From contig NZ_CP130832.1 in the NCBI RefSeq assembly GCF_030549615.1, positions 3,720,001 to 3,784,000 of the forward strand: a stretch of DNA of 64,000 nt, given 5' to 3'. Positions 34,427 through 43,310 of this stretch are shown here, piece by piece (the first letter of the stretch is position 1; each line of letters opens with the position of its first letter). This DNA is from Stenotrophomonas sp. 610A2. Lineage in GTDB: Bacteria > Pseudomonadota > Gammaproteobacteria > Xanthomonadales > Xanthomonadaceae. The notes under the pieces were generated by a model. The model was not told the DNA's origin. It was given only the letters and a program-made list of their open reading frames with translations, and made no database searches. The translations under genes were made by a program, and so were the position numbers.

Positions 34427-35992
34427 TTACAGCTTGGTCCTGTCAGTAACAAACACCGGCAGCGGCACATCCAGCACTTCCTCGCTCAAGCCGCGCCCAG
34501 CCAGGAAGCCGGCAATATTGTTGGCGATGTCCGGGTTGCCCAGCCACATCTCGTTGTCGTGGCTTGCCCCACGCACCAGCAGCTCCTTGCCTTGGCTGAA
34601 ACCCGGCAGCAGCGCCTGGGCATTGGCATGCGGGGTGCGCCCGTCCAGTGTGCCGCTGATGAACAGCACCGGCACATCGCTGTGCAGCGGAGCGCGGAAC
34701 GATTCGCCCAGGTCCAGCATGCCCAGGCCGTCAGCCACCTCCGGGAACGGGAAGTTCAAGGCGTCGCCGAGCAGGCTCTGGCGTGCCTGGGCGGCAGCCA
34801 ATGCGCGCCGTTGCGGACTCTGCCCGGAGGCCACGTCCATCGCCGTCGGCATGGCGCGCCAGCCGCCCAGGCCCTCACGTACCATCAGGGCGATGGCGCC
34901 GAGCAGGTCGTAGTTGCCAGCCTCGGCCTCACGCAGTGCCAGCGGCAGCATGCGCTGGGTGGAGCGGCGACCAAGTGCGATCGCTATCGCCATCTGTGCA
35001 TCGAACTCGCCGATGGTCACCTTCCTGCCGTCATGCATGGGGCTGCTGCCCTGCCCCGGCTGCTGCCGCAGTTTGGCCAGCACACGCTGCGCCGATCCCT
35101 GCAGGTCTTCGAAACCGTCCTTCTTCGCGATGACAGCGAGATCCGCCAGCAAGGCATCCGCAGCCAGCGGCAGCTTGATCGTGTCATCCGGGCCTTCGCT
35201 GCCCATCAACACCACGCGCTCCAGGCTGTCGGGGTGGCGGCGCACGGTCGCCAGCGCCAGGTGCGTGCCGTAGCTCATGCCCCACAGGCTCAGCTTGGGC
35301 AGCGCCATCGCCTTGCGCAGGTACTCGATGTCGTCGGCACTCTCGGCGGTGGTATAGGCACCCAGATCAACTCCTGCGTCCTTCCAGAAGGCAAGGCAGC
35401 TGACCAGTGATGCCTTCACTGCAACCAGCGCCGCGTCGCGCTGCAGCGGCTGGGCGTCATCGAACTTGTGCTCGTGTGGGCACTCCGGGGGCATCTCGGA
35501 GAAATCGGTGCCACGCTGATCGAGCAGCAGCACGTCGGTCTCGCGCCGGACCCGATCGAACACCGGCCAGCGCGGGCCAAGTGCGGTGCCGAAACCAGAA
35601 CCGCCCGGGCCACCGGCCAGATAGACCACCGGGGCAGCGCTGCCATTGCCCCCGGTCGCCGGCAGGCGCACAACACGCAGGCGGATGCGCGGCCCGTTCG
35701 GCTCACTGTGGCGGCGCGGTACCTCGAGAAACGCTTCCTCCGTGGCGATGGTGCCGTTGCCCTTGGTCTGCATTGCATAAGGTGCGAATTTCAACGGTGC
35801 AACCGCATCGCTCGCCAGTACCGGGGAGGTACAGGCCAGTGCCAGGCATAGCACCAGCAGGCGACCTGCTGCCGGAGCCACCCGCCGCAAGCCCCCGATG
35901 CCTGCCGCGACAGCAGGCGCACTGGAACGCGCCAATGATGACTTCAGGCAAGGACGACAAGCAGCGGAAGCGGAATGAGAGTTGCTGGACAT
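34427..35992 (-). CDS. TAP-like / S33 alpha/beta hydrolase
   Basis: A 521-residue exported alpha/beta hydrolase of the tripeptidyl aminopeptidase/proline iminopeptidase (S33) type. The oxyanion segment is GGPGGSG, the nucleophile is the Ser of GMSYGTH, the acid is in GTLDGRTP and the base in GASHDNEM. A long hydrophobic signal region (residues about 28-60) precedes the mature part. It would cleave N-terminal residues from peptides or hydrolyse esters in the periplasm. The ATG at 35992 has GGAG nine bases upstream; longer frames upstream carry no homology. It is divergent from a two-component kinase. Confidence 0.86.
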   Translation of the reverse strand: MSSNSHSASAACRPCLKSSLARSSAPAVAAGIGGLRRVAPAAGRLLVLCLALACTSPVLASDAVAPLKFAPYAMQTKGNGTIATEEAFLEVPRRHSEPNGPRIRLRVVRLPATGGNGSAAPVVYLAGGPGGSGFGTALGPRWPVFDRVRRETDVLLLDQRGTDFSEMPPECPHEHKFDDAQPLQRDAALVAVKASLVSCLAFWKDAGVDLGAYTTAESADDIEYLRKAMALPKLSLWGMSYGTHLALATVRRHPDSLERVVLMGSEGPDDTIKLPLAADALLADLAVIAKKDGFEDLQGSAQRVLAKLRQQPGQGSSPMHDGRKVTIGEFDAQMAIAIALGRRSTQRMLPLALREAEAGNYDLLGAIALMVREGLGGWRAMPTAMDVASGQSPQRRALAAAQARQSLLGDALNFPFPEVADGLGMLDLGESFRAPLHSDVPVLFISGTLDGRTPHANAQALLPGFSQGKELLVRGASHDNEMWLGNPDIANNIAGFLAGRGLSEEVLDVPLPVFVTDRTKL

Positions 35993-36170
35993 GGCGGGCT
36001 CCAAACGGGAGGAAGGGTGGGTCTGCTCGTGGTCTTGGCAGCCCGGAAACATCCCGGGTGCTTCGCCACGGAGCCAGCATCCACGCCACCACGACACTTG
36101 GGTGGCACGCGTCCGCCCAACAGCTCCAACTGACCGCCCAGCGTCTCCGTCCAGCCGATACGATAGGCCC

Positions 36171-37874
36171 ATGCCGATCCTACGAACCCTGGGTGTGCTG
36201 GCCGTACTGGTCCTCGCGGTCTCTGCGTGGCTGGCCGTGCTGATGCGTGACGTAAAGACATTCCACGTACTGAGCGGTGAGATGGCACCCGCCGCCATGT
36301 CTGCCACGTTGCCGACATCGCCACCCGGCAAGCTCGACTGGCAACCTATCAACCAGCGCAGTCTGGCCGACTGGCGCGGCCCTTACTGGCTGCGCTGGCA
36401 AGTACCCGCAAACACCACAGCCGAGCGCGACGGACAGACATTGCGCCTGTCATTGCGCGCCGCCAGCCAGGTCTATTGGAATGGCGAGCCACTCGTCAGC
36501 AACGGCAAACTCGGCTTGAACGCCGTACAGGAACGCCCAGGCCAGCTCGACATTACCCATGTGCTGCCGCGTCCCTCATCAACAGGCAACGACGAACTGC
36601 TGGTACTCGCATCCAGCCATCACCAGCAGTTCGGCCTGTACAGCGCGGATGCGCTGGCGGTGATCGCGCCAGCGGAGGTGCTGTACCAGCGCAGCATCCT
36701 GCCCTGGCTGATCGCCGCCCTCGCCACCGGCGCGCTTGCTGCAGCCTGCCTGTACTTCCTCGCGCTGCAACGCGGCCGGCCACAGATGGCCGGCGGTCGG
36801 CTGCTGCTTGCGCTGTGCATGGTCGGCATCGCGCTACCGCTGGTCGAAGGCTGGCGACCGCTGCTCGGCTACGCCTATCCGTGGCATGGTCCTCGCCTGT
36901 ACGCGCTGCTGGCGTTGCATATGGCAGCGGCGATGCTGCTCCCTGCCTACCTTGCACAGCGCTTCGAAATCGCGGTGCCAAAGGCGCTGCGCTTAGGCTA
37001 TGTGGCGGTATTGCTGGTGGTCGTAACACTGCTGCCCAGCTTCGATATCCGCTCCTCGGTGGTATTGCTGCTGAGCCTGCTCGCCTCGGCTGCGGTGTTG
37101 TTTCGCGCTGATGGTGAACGCGAAGAACGCTGGCCGATCCTGGGCCTCTTGGTTGCCGGTGTACTTGCACTGCTGTTCGCCCCGGGCGCGTTTCTTGATG
37201 GCCCCTACTTCCTGTTGCTCGCAGTGCTGGTGGGCTTCCTGCTGCTCTGCCACGCCGCGCAGGTTCGCAATCTGGATCTGCACAATGCACGCCTGCGCGA
37301 GGAGCGCGCAAACCTGTCGCTGCAGCTGCTGCAGCGGGGCATCCAGCCACATTGGCTGATGAATACCCTCACCTGCCTGCAGGAGTTGATCGAGCAGGCG
37401 CCGCCTCGCGCAAGCCGATTGGTCGAATCGCTGGCCGAACAATTCGACCGCCTGCGCGACAGCAGCAGCCGCCAGAGCGTGCCGCTGGTCGAAGAACTGG
37501 CACTTTGCCGTAACCATCTGGATATTGTCGGCCAGGCATTGGACCAGCCGATGATCCTGCAGGTCGATGCCAACGACATGCAGCTGTCGCTGCCGCCAGG
37601 CGTGCTGCATGCACAGGTTGAGAACGCGCTGACCCATGCCGGTGCCAGCGCCTGCGCGCAACGCCCGTTCCAGCTCCGTGTGCAGCGCGATGGCAATCAT
37701 TGGGTACTGGAATTGCGTAGTGCACGCGGTAGCGCGCCGCACCGTGGCCAAGGCACCGGCACCCGCTACATCGAGGCCAGTCTTGCCGCCTCCCACCCCA
37801 ACCGCTGGCACTACAGCCAAGGTGCCGATGGCGCCGACTGGTGCAGCCGGATCGAGCTTACATGCGCATCCTGA
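36171..37874 (+). CDS. LytS-type sensor histidine kinase
   Basis: A 567-residue membrane histidine kinase with one N-terminal helix (about 5-25), a periplasmic 7TMR-like segment (about 60-170, with LRLSLRAASQVYWNGEPL), then about seven membrane helices (about 180-380), and a cytoplasmic His_kinase/HATPase region (about 395-567). The phospho-acceptor histidine lies in RGIQPHWLMNTLTCLQELI; the usual LytS form is QxxPHFxFNxL, so the phenylalanine is replaced by tryptophan. The ATP lid is short (RSARGSAPHRGQGTGTRY). Its stop overlaps the regulator's start by 13 bases, so the two are coupled. Signal unknown. Confidence 0.87.
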   Translation: MPILRTLGVLAVLVLAVSAWLAVLMRDVKTFHVLSGEMAPAAMSATLPTSPPGKLDWQPINQRSLADWRGPYWLRWQVPANTTAERDGQTLRLSLRAASQVYWNGEPLVSNGKLGLNAVQERPGQLDITHVLPRPSSTGNDELLVLASSHHQQFGLYSADALAVIAPAEVLYQRSILPWLIAALATGALAAACLYFLALQRGRPQMAGGRLLLALCMVGIALPLVEGWRPLLGYAYPWHGPRLYALLALHMAAAMLLPAYLAQRFEIAVPKALRLGYVAVLLVVVTLLPSFDIRSSVVLLLSLLASAAVLFRADGEREERWPILGLLVAGVLALLFAPGAFLDGPYFLLLAVLVGFLLLCHAAQVRNLDLHNARLREERANLSLQLLQRGIQPHWLMNTLTCLQELIEQAPPRASRLVESLAEQFDRLRDSSSRQSVPLVEELALCRNHLDIVGQALDQPMILQVDANDMQLSLPPGVLHAQVENALTHAGASACAQRPFQLRVQRDGNHWVLELRSARGSAPHRGQGTGTRYIEASLAASHPNRWHYSQGADGADWCSRIELTCAS

Positions 37875-38563
37875 TTGTTGAAGACGAACCGCTGGTACGC
37901 CAGCGTCTGCTGCGCCTGTGCGCGGAAATCGCCGGCAGCCGTGCGCGCTTCGATGCCGTCGCCGATCTGGACGCGGCGGGTGATCGCCTGGAACGCAGCG
38001 TCTACGACGGTCTGCTGCTCGACCTCAACCTCGGCGGCGAAGATGGCTTCGACCTGCTGCGGCGCGCCGTCGCCGGTCGCTATCACTGCGTGGTCGTATC
38101 CGCGCACCGCGAGCGTGCACTGCAGGCCTTCGAACATGGCGTGCTGGATTTCGTGCCCAAGCCATTCTCGCGCGAGCGCCTGGGCCAGGCATTGGAACGC
38201 CTGTTGGATGTAGGCCGCTACAGTGCTGGCCGCGCCCGCTACCTCGGCATCTGGCGTGCACAGGGCACCGCGCTGGTGGAACTGGCCGACGTGCAATGGA
38301 TACGAGCCGATGGTGACTACAGCGAACTGCGCATGCGTGATGGCCGCAGCGAACTGCACGACAAATCGTTGGCCGGCCTCAGCGCGGTGCTGCCACCGGA
38401 CTTCGTACGCTGCCACCGCTCCTATCTGGTCAACCTGCGCCATGTCAGCACCCTGCACGCAGGCACCGGCAGCCGTTACTGGTTGGTACTCAATGGCGGC
38501 GGGGAACTGCCGGTTGGCCGCGCCCATGTGGCTGGCCTGCGGCAGGCACTCGCGCTTGAATGA
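37862..38563 (+). CDS. LytTR response regulator
   Basis: A 233-residue response regulator. The receiver (about 1-115) has the acidic pair Glu7/Asp8, the phospho-acceptor Asp54 in LLLDLNLGG and Lys100 in FVPKPFS. The C-terminal LytTR DNA-binding domain spans about 130-230 (ADVQWIRADGDYSELRMRDG, then FVRCHRSYLVNLRHV). It is the partner of the kinase just upstream, with which it overlaps. LytTR regulators often control surface and exopolysaccharide genes; the target here is unknown. Confidence 0.92.
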   Translation: MRILIVEDEPLVRQRLLRLCAEIAGSRARFDAVADLDAAGDRLERSVYDGLLLDLNLGGEDGFDLLRRAVAGRYHCVVVSAHRERALQAFEHGVLDFVPKPFSRERLGQALERLLDVGRYSAGRARYLGIWRAQGTALVELADVQWIRADGDYSELRMRDGRSELHDKSLAGLSAVLPPDFVRCHRSYLVNLRHVSTLHAGTGSRYWLVLNGGGELPVGRAHVAGLRQALALE

Positions 38564-38594
38564 ACCAACCGACGCATGGAATTGAGCAGGCTCT

Positions 38595-38626
38595 GTAGCC
38601 CGCCGGCCAAGCGCGGCGCACCCGGG
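38595..38626 (+). repeat. GTAG-type (SMAG-like) palindrome, copy 1
   Basis: Begins GTAGCCCG and ends GCGCACCCGGG, with an internal GCGC-rich core. It is the plus-orientation half of an inverted pair with 38707-38736. The GTAG tip is the hallmark of the Stenotrophomonas SMAG family. Confidence 0.6.
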
Positions 38627-38706
38627 AACTTGCGGAGCGTCATTAAACCACGTGCCCACGGAATCTCTGCAACAAGCACATCAGCGCCATAGCCGATTCA
38701 TCCATT

Positions 38707-38736
38707 CCCCGGGTGCGCTGCGCTTACCCGGGCTAC
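38707..38736 (-). repeat. GTAG-type (SMAG-like) palindrome, copy 2
   Basis: CCCCGGGTGCGCTGCGCTTACCCGGGCTAC is the reverse-oriented partner of the copy at 38595, which is 81 bases away. Both lie between the LytTR gene and the metallo-beta-lactamase-like gene, where the genes converge. Confidence 0.65.
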
Positions 38737-38802
38737 GGGGTTCCGCTGAAGAGCCGGGCCCGCTCGATCAAGGTGCCCGGCAATGTAATCCCCGCCGCCT
38801 GC

Positions 38803-39687
38803 TCAAGGGCTCTGGGGCGTTGAACGCGCCTTGCTCAAGGCATCCTCGAAACTCTCCTTGTGCTCGTCCACCAGCCGGGCGAGCAGGCCTGGGTCCACAA
38901 ATGCATCTTCATCGCCATCGGCGCGTTGCGCCTGCCGCTCAAGGATGCCGGTGGTATCGGGATGGCCGCTCAGGACGATGTCGGCCTGCATCGCGCCAAG
39001 CTTTGCAAACGTCGCGCGGAAGTCTTCGGCGATAGTCGGGTAGCTGCGATTCCCAACCAGCGTATTGCCGGCGACGGTAATGCTGCACAGGAACAACAGC
39101 TCGCGCGGCGTGCCGCGATCGTTCACGGTCATGCTCCAGCTGGTGCATCCGGCGGTGTGCCCCGGCGTGAGGTGCGCCGTCAGCTCGACATCACCAAGCC
39201 GCAGCTTCTGCCCATCGCTGACGATCTCATCCAGCTTGATCGGATCGAAGGGCTGGATGCCGTAGTTGTTGTCGCCCTGGTTCCTGCCGTTCTCAAGCGC
39301 CCAACGGTCGCCAGCGCTGGCAGCATAACGTGCACCGGTGTCGCGTTTGAGTGCTGCCATCGCGCCGACATGATCAGCATGGGCATGGCTGCTGAGCAAC
39401 AGCCGCACATCATGCAGCGGCACACCCAGGCTTTCGATGTTGCGCTCGATCTGATCCGCGTTGGCAGCAAGCGGAGCATCCAGCAGGATCGCACCCTGCT
39501 CCGACACGATCAGGTAGGCCGCCAGTCCCTCGCTGCCTACGTAATAGATGTTGTCGACGATGTGAAATGGTTTGATCGGTGTGGTCCAGTCCGCGGGCGG
39601 CCCAGCCCACGCTACCGACGACGCCGTTCCGGCAAGCACCATCGCCGCCACCTGCAAACTCCTGCGAATTCCCTGCTTCTGCATCAT
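38803..39687 (-). CDS. Subclass B3-like metallo-beta-lactamase
   Basis: A 294-residue exported metallo-hydrolase. Signal region IRRSLQVAAMVLAGTASSVAWA. The zinc site is HAHADH, with His101, His103, Asp105 and His106 in local numbering, then GHTAGCTSW supplying the next His and LSGHPD the last. This order and spacing (with AHLTPGH, then LFLCS) match subclass B3 metallo-beta-lactamases such as L1, THIN-B and BJP-1 rather than glyoxalase II. It differs clearly from the usual L1 protein at the N-terminus and around the zinc site. Beta-lactam hydrolysis is therefore possible but not proven; other MBL hydrolases share the fold. The ATG at 39687 has AAGGT six bases upstream. Confidence 0.83.
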   Translation of the reverse strand: MMQKQGIRRSLQVAAMVLAGTASSVAWAGPPADWTTPIKPFHIVDNIYYVGSEGLAAYLIVSEQGAILLDAPLAANADQIERNIESLGVPLHDVRLLLSSHAHADHVGAMAALKRDTGARYAASAGDRWALENGRNQGDNNYGIQPFDPIKLDEIVSDGQKLRLGDVELTAHLTPGHTAGCTSWSMTVNDRGTPRELLFLCSITVAGNTLVGNRSYPTIAEDFRATFAKLGAMQADIVLSGHPDTTGILERQAQRADGDEDAFVDPGLLARLVDEHKESFEDALSKARSTPQSP

Positions 39688-39976
39688 CTCCGCACCTTGT
39701 CCGATAAGTGCAGGAACTGTGCGCCGTAGAGGAGATTGCGACAAATGCGTAGAACTGGGCCGAGCCATGAGTTTTCCTTGGCCTTTGCCCATCTGCCGGC
39801 AGGCCGGCAGGACACGTGCCAGGCACCCCGCCATCCGGCAATAAACGGCCGGCGTTCGCCGCGCACCGTAATTGCGATTCTCCGGTCTGCAATTTTTACG
39901 GCGTTTTCATCGCTACGTATCACCACCAAGCCGAGCCCAGCAGTATCTTCGCGTCCATCCGCCCCGAGAAGCCACA

Positions 39977-41662
39977 ATGATCCGTCGATCCTTGTCCCTG
40001 CTGCTTCCGTCCCTGTTTGCGGCTGCAGCGCTGTCGGGCTGCGACGCTCCCGACAACGCAACCGCCGTTGCCGACAAGGCCCCGGCATCAGACGCCAAAG
40101 AACTCCCGTTGTTCGACACCTTCGGCGACCTGCACCGCGACATCGGCAGCAAGGTGCCACTGGCACAGCGCTACTTCGACCAAGGCCTGCGTCTGGCCTA
40201 TGGCTTCAACCATGAAGCTGCCGGACGTGCATTCGCCGAAGCCGCGCGCTTGGACCCGGCATGTGCAATGTGCATTTGGGGCCAGGCCTTGGTGCTTGGG
40301 CCAAACATCAACCTGCCGATGGATCCGGCGGCCGCCAAAGATGCCACGGCATTGGCGGCACGTGCTGCCTCCCTTGCCATCGGCGCGCGGCCTGTCGACC
40401 AAGCGCTGATCCAGGCACTGCAGAAACGCTACAGCGATTCCGCACCAGAAGACCGCAGGCAACTGGACCATGACTACGCCAACGCGATGGCAGCGGTAGT
40501 GGCGCAGTTTCCTGAAGACGATGACGCCGCCACGATGTACGCGGAGGCCTTGATGGATCTCTCGCCGTGGGCCTATTGGCAGGATGGCAAGCCCGCCGAG
40601 TTCACCCAGGCATTGGTCGGCGAGCTGGAGCGCGTGCTGGCGCGCAACCCGCGCCATATCGGCGCGATGCACTACTACATCCATGCCATGGAATCGTCTC
40701 CCGAGCCAAAGCGTGCCGAGCCCTACGCCGATGCTTTGGCTGCGCTGGCGCCGGGTTCCGGCCACCTGGTGCATATGCCCGCGCATATCTACATCCGCGT
40801 TGGCCGCTACCACGATGCAACCCTGACCAACCTGGCCGCAACCACCGCCGACAAGGATTTCCTCGCGGTCTGCCGTGGCAGCAATGGCGTCTATCCGCTG
40901 GGCTATGTGCCGCATAACTGGCACTTCGCCACGATGACCACGGGACTGACCGGCTCACGCACGCTGTCCATGCAGGCCGCCAAACAGACGGCCGATCGGG
41001 CGGACCGCGCGGCCATGGGCGAGGCGCCGATGCAGTTCATGCAGCAGTTCGTGGTGGCACCGCTGCTTACCCAGGTCCGTTTCGGTGATTGGGACGGCAT
41101 CCTCGCCGACACCAGCACTGCAGCCGAACTTCCCTATCCTGCCGCGATCCGCCATTTCGCCCGCGGCATGGCACATGCCCGCAAAGGCGCACTGGCAGAA
41201 GCAATGCGCGACGCCGAAGCCCTGCATGCCATCACCGCCGATACGGCAATGGCGCAGGTCAGCTTCTTCGACATCAACCACGCCGACGGCGTGCTGCGTG
41301 TTGCCGATGCACTCCTGCGTGGCGAACTGCTACGCGCGCAGGGAAAGCACAGCGAAGCGATTACCGCCTTGCGAGAGGCTGCAGCCGCCGAAGATGCCCT
41401 GGCCTACAACGAACCCGCCGACTGGCCGCTACCGGTGCGCCCCTATCTGGGTGCCGCGCTGCTGGAGACAGGTGATGCGAGATCCGCAGCCGAAGCCTTC
41501 AATCAGGACCTGAAGACCTATCCGGCCAATGGCTGGTCGTTGTTCGGGCTGGCGCAGGCACAACAGGTGTTGGGCCAGGCCGATGCGGCAGCCGAAACCA
41601 AACGCCAGCACACAGCAGCCTGGCAATGGGCAGATGCGGCGTTGGCAGCTGCGCGCTACTGA
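39977..41662 (+). CDS. TPR-repeat lipoprotein
   Basis: A 561-residue lipoprotein (lipobox ALSGC, Cys22) with a periplasmic tetratricopeptide array. The repeats are recognisable from about 60 (DQGLRLAYGFNHEAAGRAFAEAARLDP) to the C-terminus (ALLETGDARSAAEAFNQDLKTYP). An intervening region contains AHIYIRVGRYHDATLTN and a cysteine pair near CAMC. TPR lipoproteins usually scaffold protein complexes. It is divergent from the B3-like gene across 289 bases. It ends seven bases into the convergent nadR gene. No catalytic motif is visible. Confidence 0.8.
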   Translation: MIRRSLSLLLPSLFAAAALSGCDAPDNATAVADKAPASDAKELPLFDTFGDLHRDIGSKVPLAQRYFDQGLRLAYGFNHEAAGRAFAEAARLDPACAMCIWGQALVLGPNINLPMDPAAAKDATALAARAASLAIGARPVDQALIQALQKRYSDSAPEDRRQLDHDYANAMAAVVAQFPEDDDAATMYAEALMDLSPWAYWQDGKPAEFTQALVGELERVLARNPRHIGAMHYYIHAMESSPEPKRAEPYADALAALAPGSGHLVHMPAHIYIRVGRYHDATLTNLAATTADKDFLAVCRGSNGVYPLGYVPHNWHFATMTTGLTGSRTLSMQAAKQTADRADRAAMGEAPMQFMQQFVVAPLLTQVRFGDWDGILADTSTAAELPYPAAIRHFARGMAHARKGALAEAMRDAEALHAITADTAMAQVSFFDINHADGVLRVADALLRGELLRAQGKHSEAITALREAAAAEDALAYNEPADWPLPVRPYLGAALLETGDARSAAEAFNQDLKTYPANGWSLFGLAQAQQVLGQADAAAETKRQHTAAWQWADAALAAARY

Positions 41663-42744
41663 ACCAGCGCTGGCCGCGACCTGGCTGCATCCACATCCGG
41701 CAGCAGCTCGGCCATGGCTGCCAGCGCCGTCGCCTCTCGCTGCTGCCAATCGCCGCCCAACTGGCGGAAAGGAATCTGCCGGCTGCCAAGCTCACGCAGA
41801 TACCAGGCATGCTGCCAGCGCCGGAACGCCTCGTCGCGGCGGGTGCCGTCCTGCACGAATGGAACATCAGGGTCACACAGCAACACCAGGTCATAGCGAC
41901 GCTGCGACAATTCCAGCAAGCACGGATCGGCGCGACCAAACATCGCCTCGGCGTACAACAAGGTGGTCAACGGCGAGGTGTCGCAGACCAGCCAGCCGGT
42001 GGCGGCACCCAGCAGATCTTCCTCGCGCGCCACCTGGGTCTGGGCGATATGCAGCAGATCCGACTCCTGAAGCTGGCCATCCTGCGCCTCCCACAGCTCG
42101 CGACCATATTCGGCGGCGTAGACACTGTCGCAACGCGTGGCCAGTGTCCAGGCCAGCGTTGATTTCCCGGTGGATTCACCACCCAGCAACACCACCCGCC
42201 TGACGAAATCACGGTACACCTGCGGCGCCAGCTGCTGCCGTTGCGCATGCAGGTCCGCGCGCACTGCAGTGCCCGATACCGGTACGCTGCGCCGTGCCGG
42301 ATCGACCTCAACGTGCGCCACCGCGCGGCCGCCATGCAGCTGCTGTTGCTGCGACAGCACTGCGGCGAAACCGGGGCCGTAGTCCTCGCTGGTGAATACC
42401 AGATCCACCTCGCTCTGGATCACCTCGCGCAGCAGCCAGGCCATGAACAGGCGATGTGCCTCGTCGCTGGCATCGTTACCCGGCAGGCATCGCTGCGGCA
42501 GCCCCAAGCGCTGGCAATGTTCGGCCAAGCGCGCGTCGTCGAGCACCCAGTGGTTGGCGTCTGGATACAGCGCACGCAGCCACGTCTCTCGCCGATGCGG
42601 CGCCATGCCGGGAAACTCGGGCTTGGTGTAACTGACCACGATCAGCCGCTCGCAGGCCGCCTGTGCATGATCCAGCAGCAACTGGTGACCGCGGTGCAGC
42701 GGGCAGAACTTGCCCACCACCAGGCCGACCCGTAGCGCGCTCAC
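41656..42744 (-). CDS. nadR: NadR-like NMN adenylyltransferase/ribosylnicotinamide kinase
   Basis: A 362-residue two-domain enzyme. The N-terminal nucleotidyltransferase (about 5-170) carries GKFCPLHRGH, the class I GxFxPxHxGH motif that transfers AMP from ATP to NMN. The C-terminal kinase (about 185-362) has a P-loop GGESTGKST at 188-196 and would phosphorylate nicotinamide riboside. Together they turn nicotinamide riboside into NAD. The N-terminal helix-turn-helix of enterobacterial NadR is absent, so it is an enzyme and not a repressor. The start is GTG 42744, overlapping the pnuC stop as GTGA; upstream codons belong to pnuC in another frame. It is last in the cassette. Confidence 0.9.
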   Translation of the reverse strand: MSALRVGLVVGKFCPLHRGHQLLLDHAQAACERLIVVSYTKPEFPGMAPHRRETWLRALYPDANHWVLDDARLAEHCQRLGLPQRCLPGNDASDEAHRLFMAWLLREVIQSEVDLVFTSEDYGPGFAAVLSQQQQLHGGRAVAHVEVDPARRSVPVSGTAVRADLHAQRQQLAPQVYRDFVRRVVLLGGESTGKSTLAWTLATRCDSVYAAEYGRELWEAQDGQLQESDLLHIAQTQVAREEDLLGAATGWLVCDTSPLTTLLYAEAMFGRADPCLLELSQRRYDLVLLCDPDVPFVQDGTRRDEAFRRWQHAWYLRELGSRQIPFRQLGGDWQQREATALAAMAELLPDVDAARSRPALVQ

Positions 42745-43310
42745 GCAGCCGCGCCCTGCTCGCGCCACAGCCGGCGCCAATGCCGCCATGCCAGCCAGGC
42801 GTTGATCCAATAGGCCGCATACAACACGGACGTCAGGGTGAGACCGCGCGAGGCGTACAGCGGCACCGCGATGGTATTGACCAGCACCCACACCGGCCAG
42901 GTCTCGATGCGCCTGCACATCAGCAGCAGCTGCGCCAGCACCGACAGGCACAGCACCGAGGAATCGGCGAACGGCGCGTAGGCGTCGGTGAAGCGATGCA
43001 GTACAAGCCCGTAAGCGCCGCCAGCCAGCAGCGCTCCGGCGCCCATCAGCAGGAAGCTGCGCAACGGCGTGCGTTTGATCGGCAACGCTTCATGGCTGGC
43101 GCTGGCGTGCCAGTTCCACCAGCCGAACATGCTGGCCACGACGAAGAACACCTGCAGCAGTACATCGGCGTACAGCTGGGTATGCCAGAACAGCAGGCCG
43201 AACAGCGAGCAGCCAATGATGCCGGTCCACCATGTGTGCACGCTATTGCGCGCCGCACACAGGATGGAGGCGGTGGCGAAGGCGTTGGCGGCGATTTCCA
43301 GTGCGGTCAT
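42741..43310 (-). CDS. pnuC: PnuC nicotinamide riboside transporter
   Basis: A 189-residue inner-membrane transporter of the PnuC family, with six to seven hydrophobic helices. The hallmark is the tryptophan-rich SMFGWWNWHASASH segment near residues 60-73 and RRIETWPVWVLVNTIAVPLY near 132-151. It imports nicotinamide riboside, which the adjacent NadR phosphorylates, so uptake is driven by trapping. Start and stop overlap its neighbours on both sides (ATGA at 43307-43310 and GTGA at 42741-42744), so translation is coupled to both. Confidence 0.93.
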   Translation of the reverse strand: MTALEIAANAFATASILCAARNSVHTWWTGIIGCSLFGLLFWHTQLYADVLLQVFFVVASMFGWWNWHASASHEALPIKRTPLRSFLLMGAGALLAGGAYGLVLHRFTDAYAPFADSSVLCLSVLAQLLLMCRRIETWPVWVLVNTIAVPLYASRGLTLTSVLYAAYWINAWLAWRHWRRLWREQGAAA

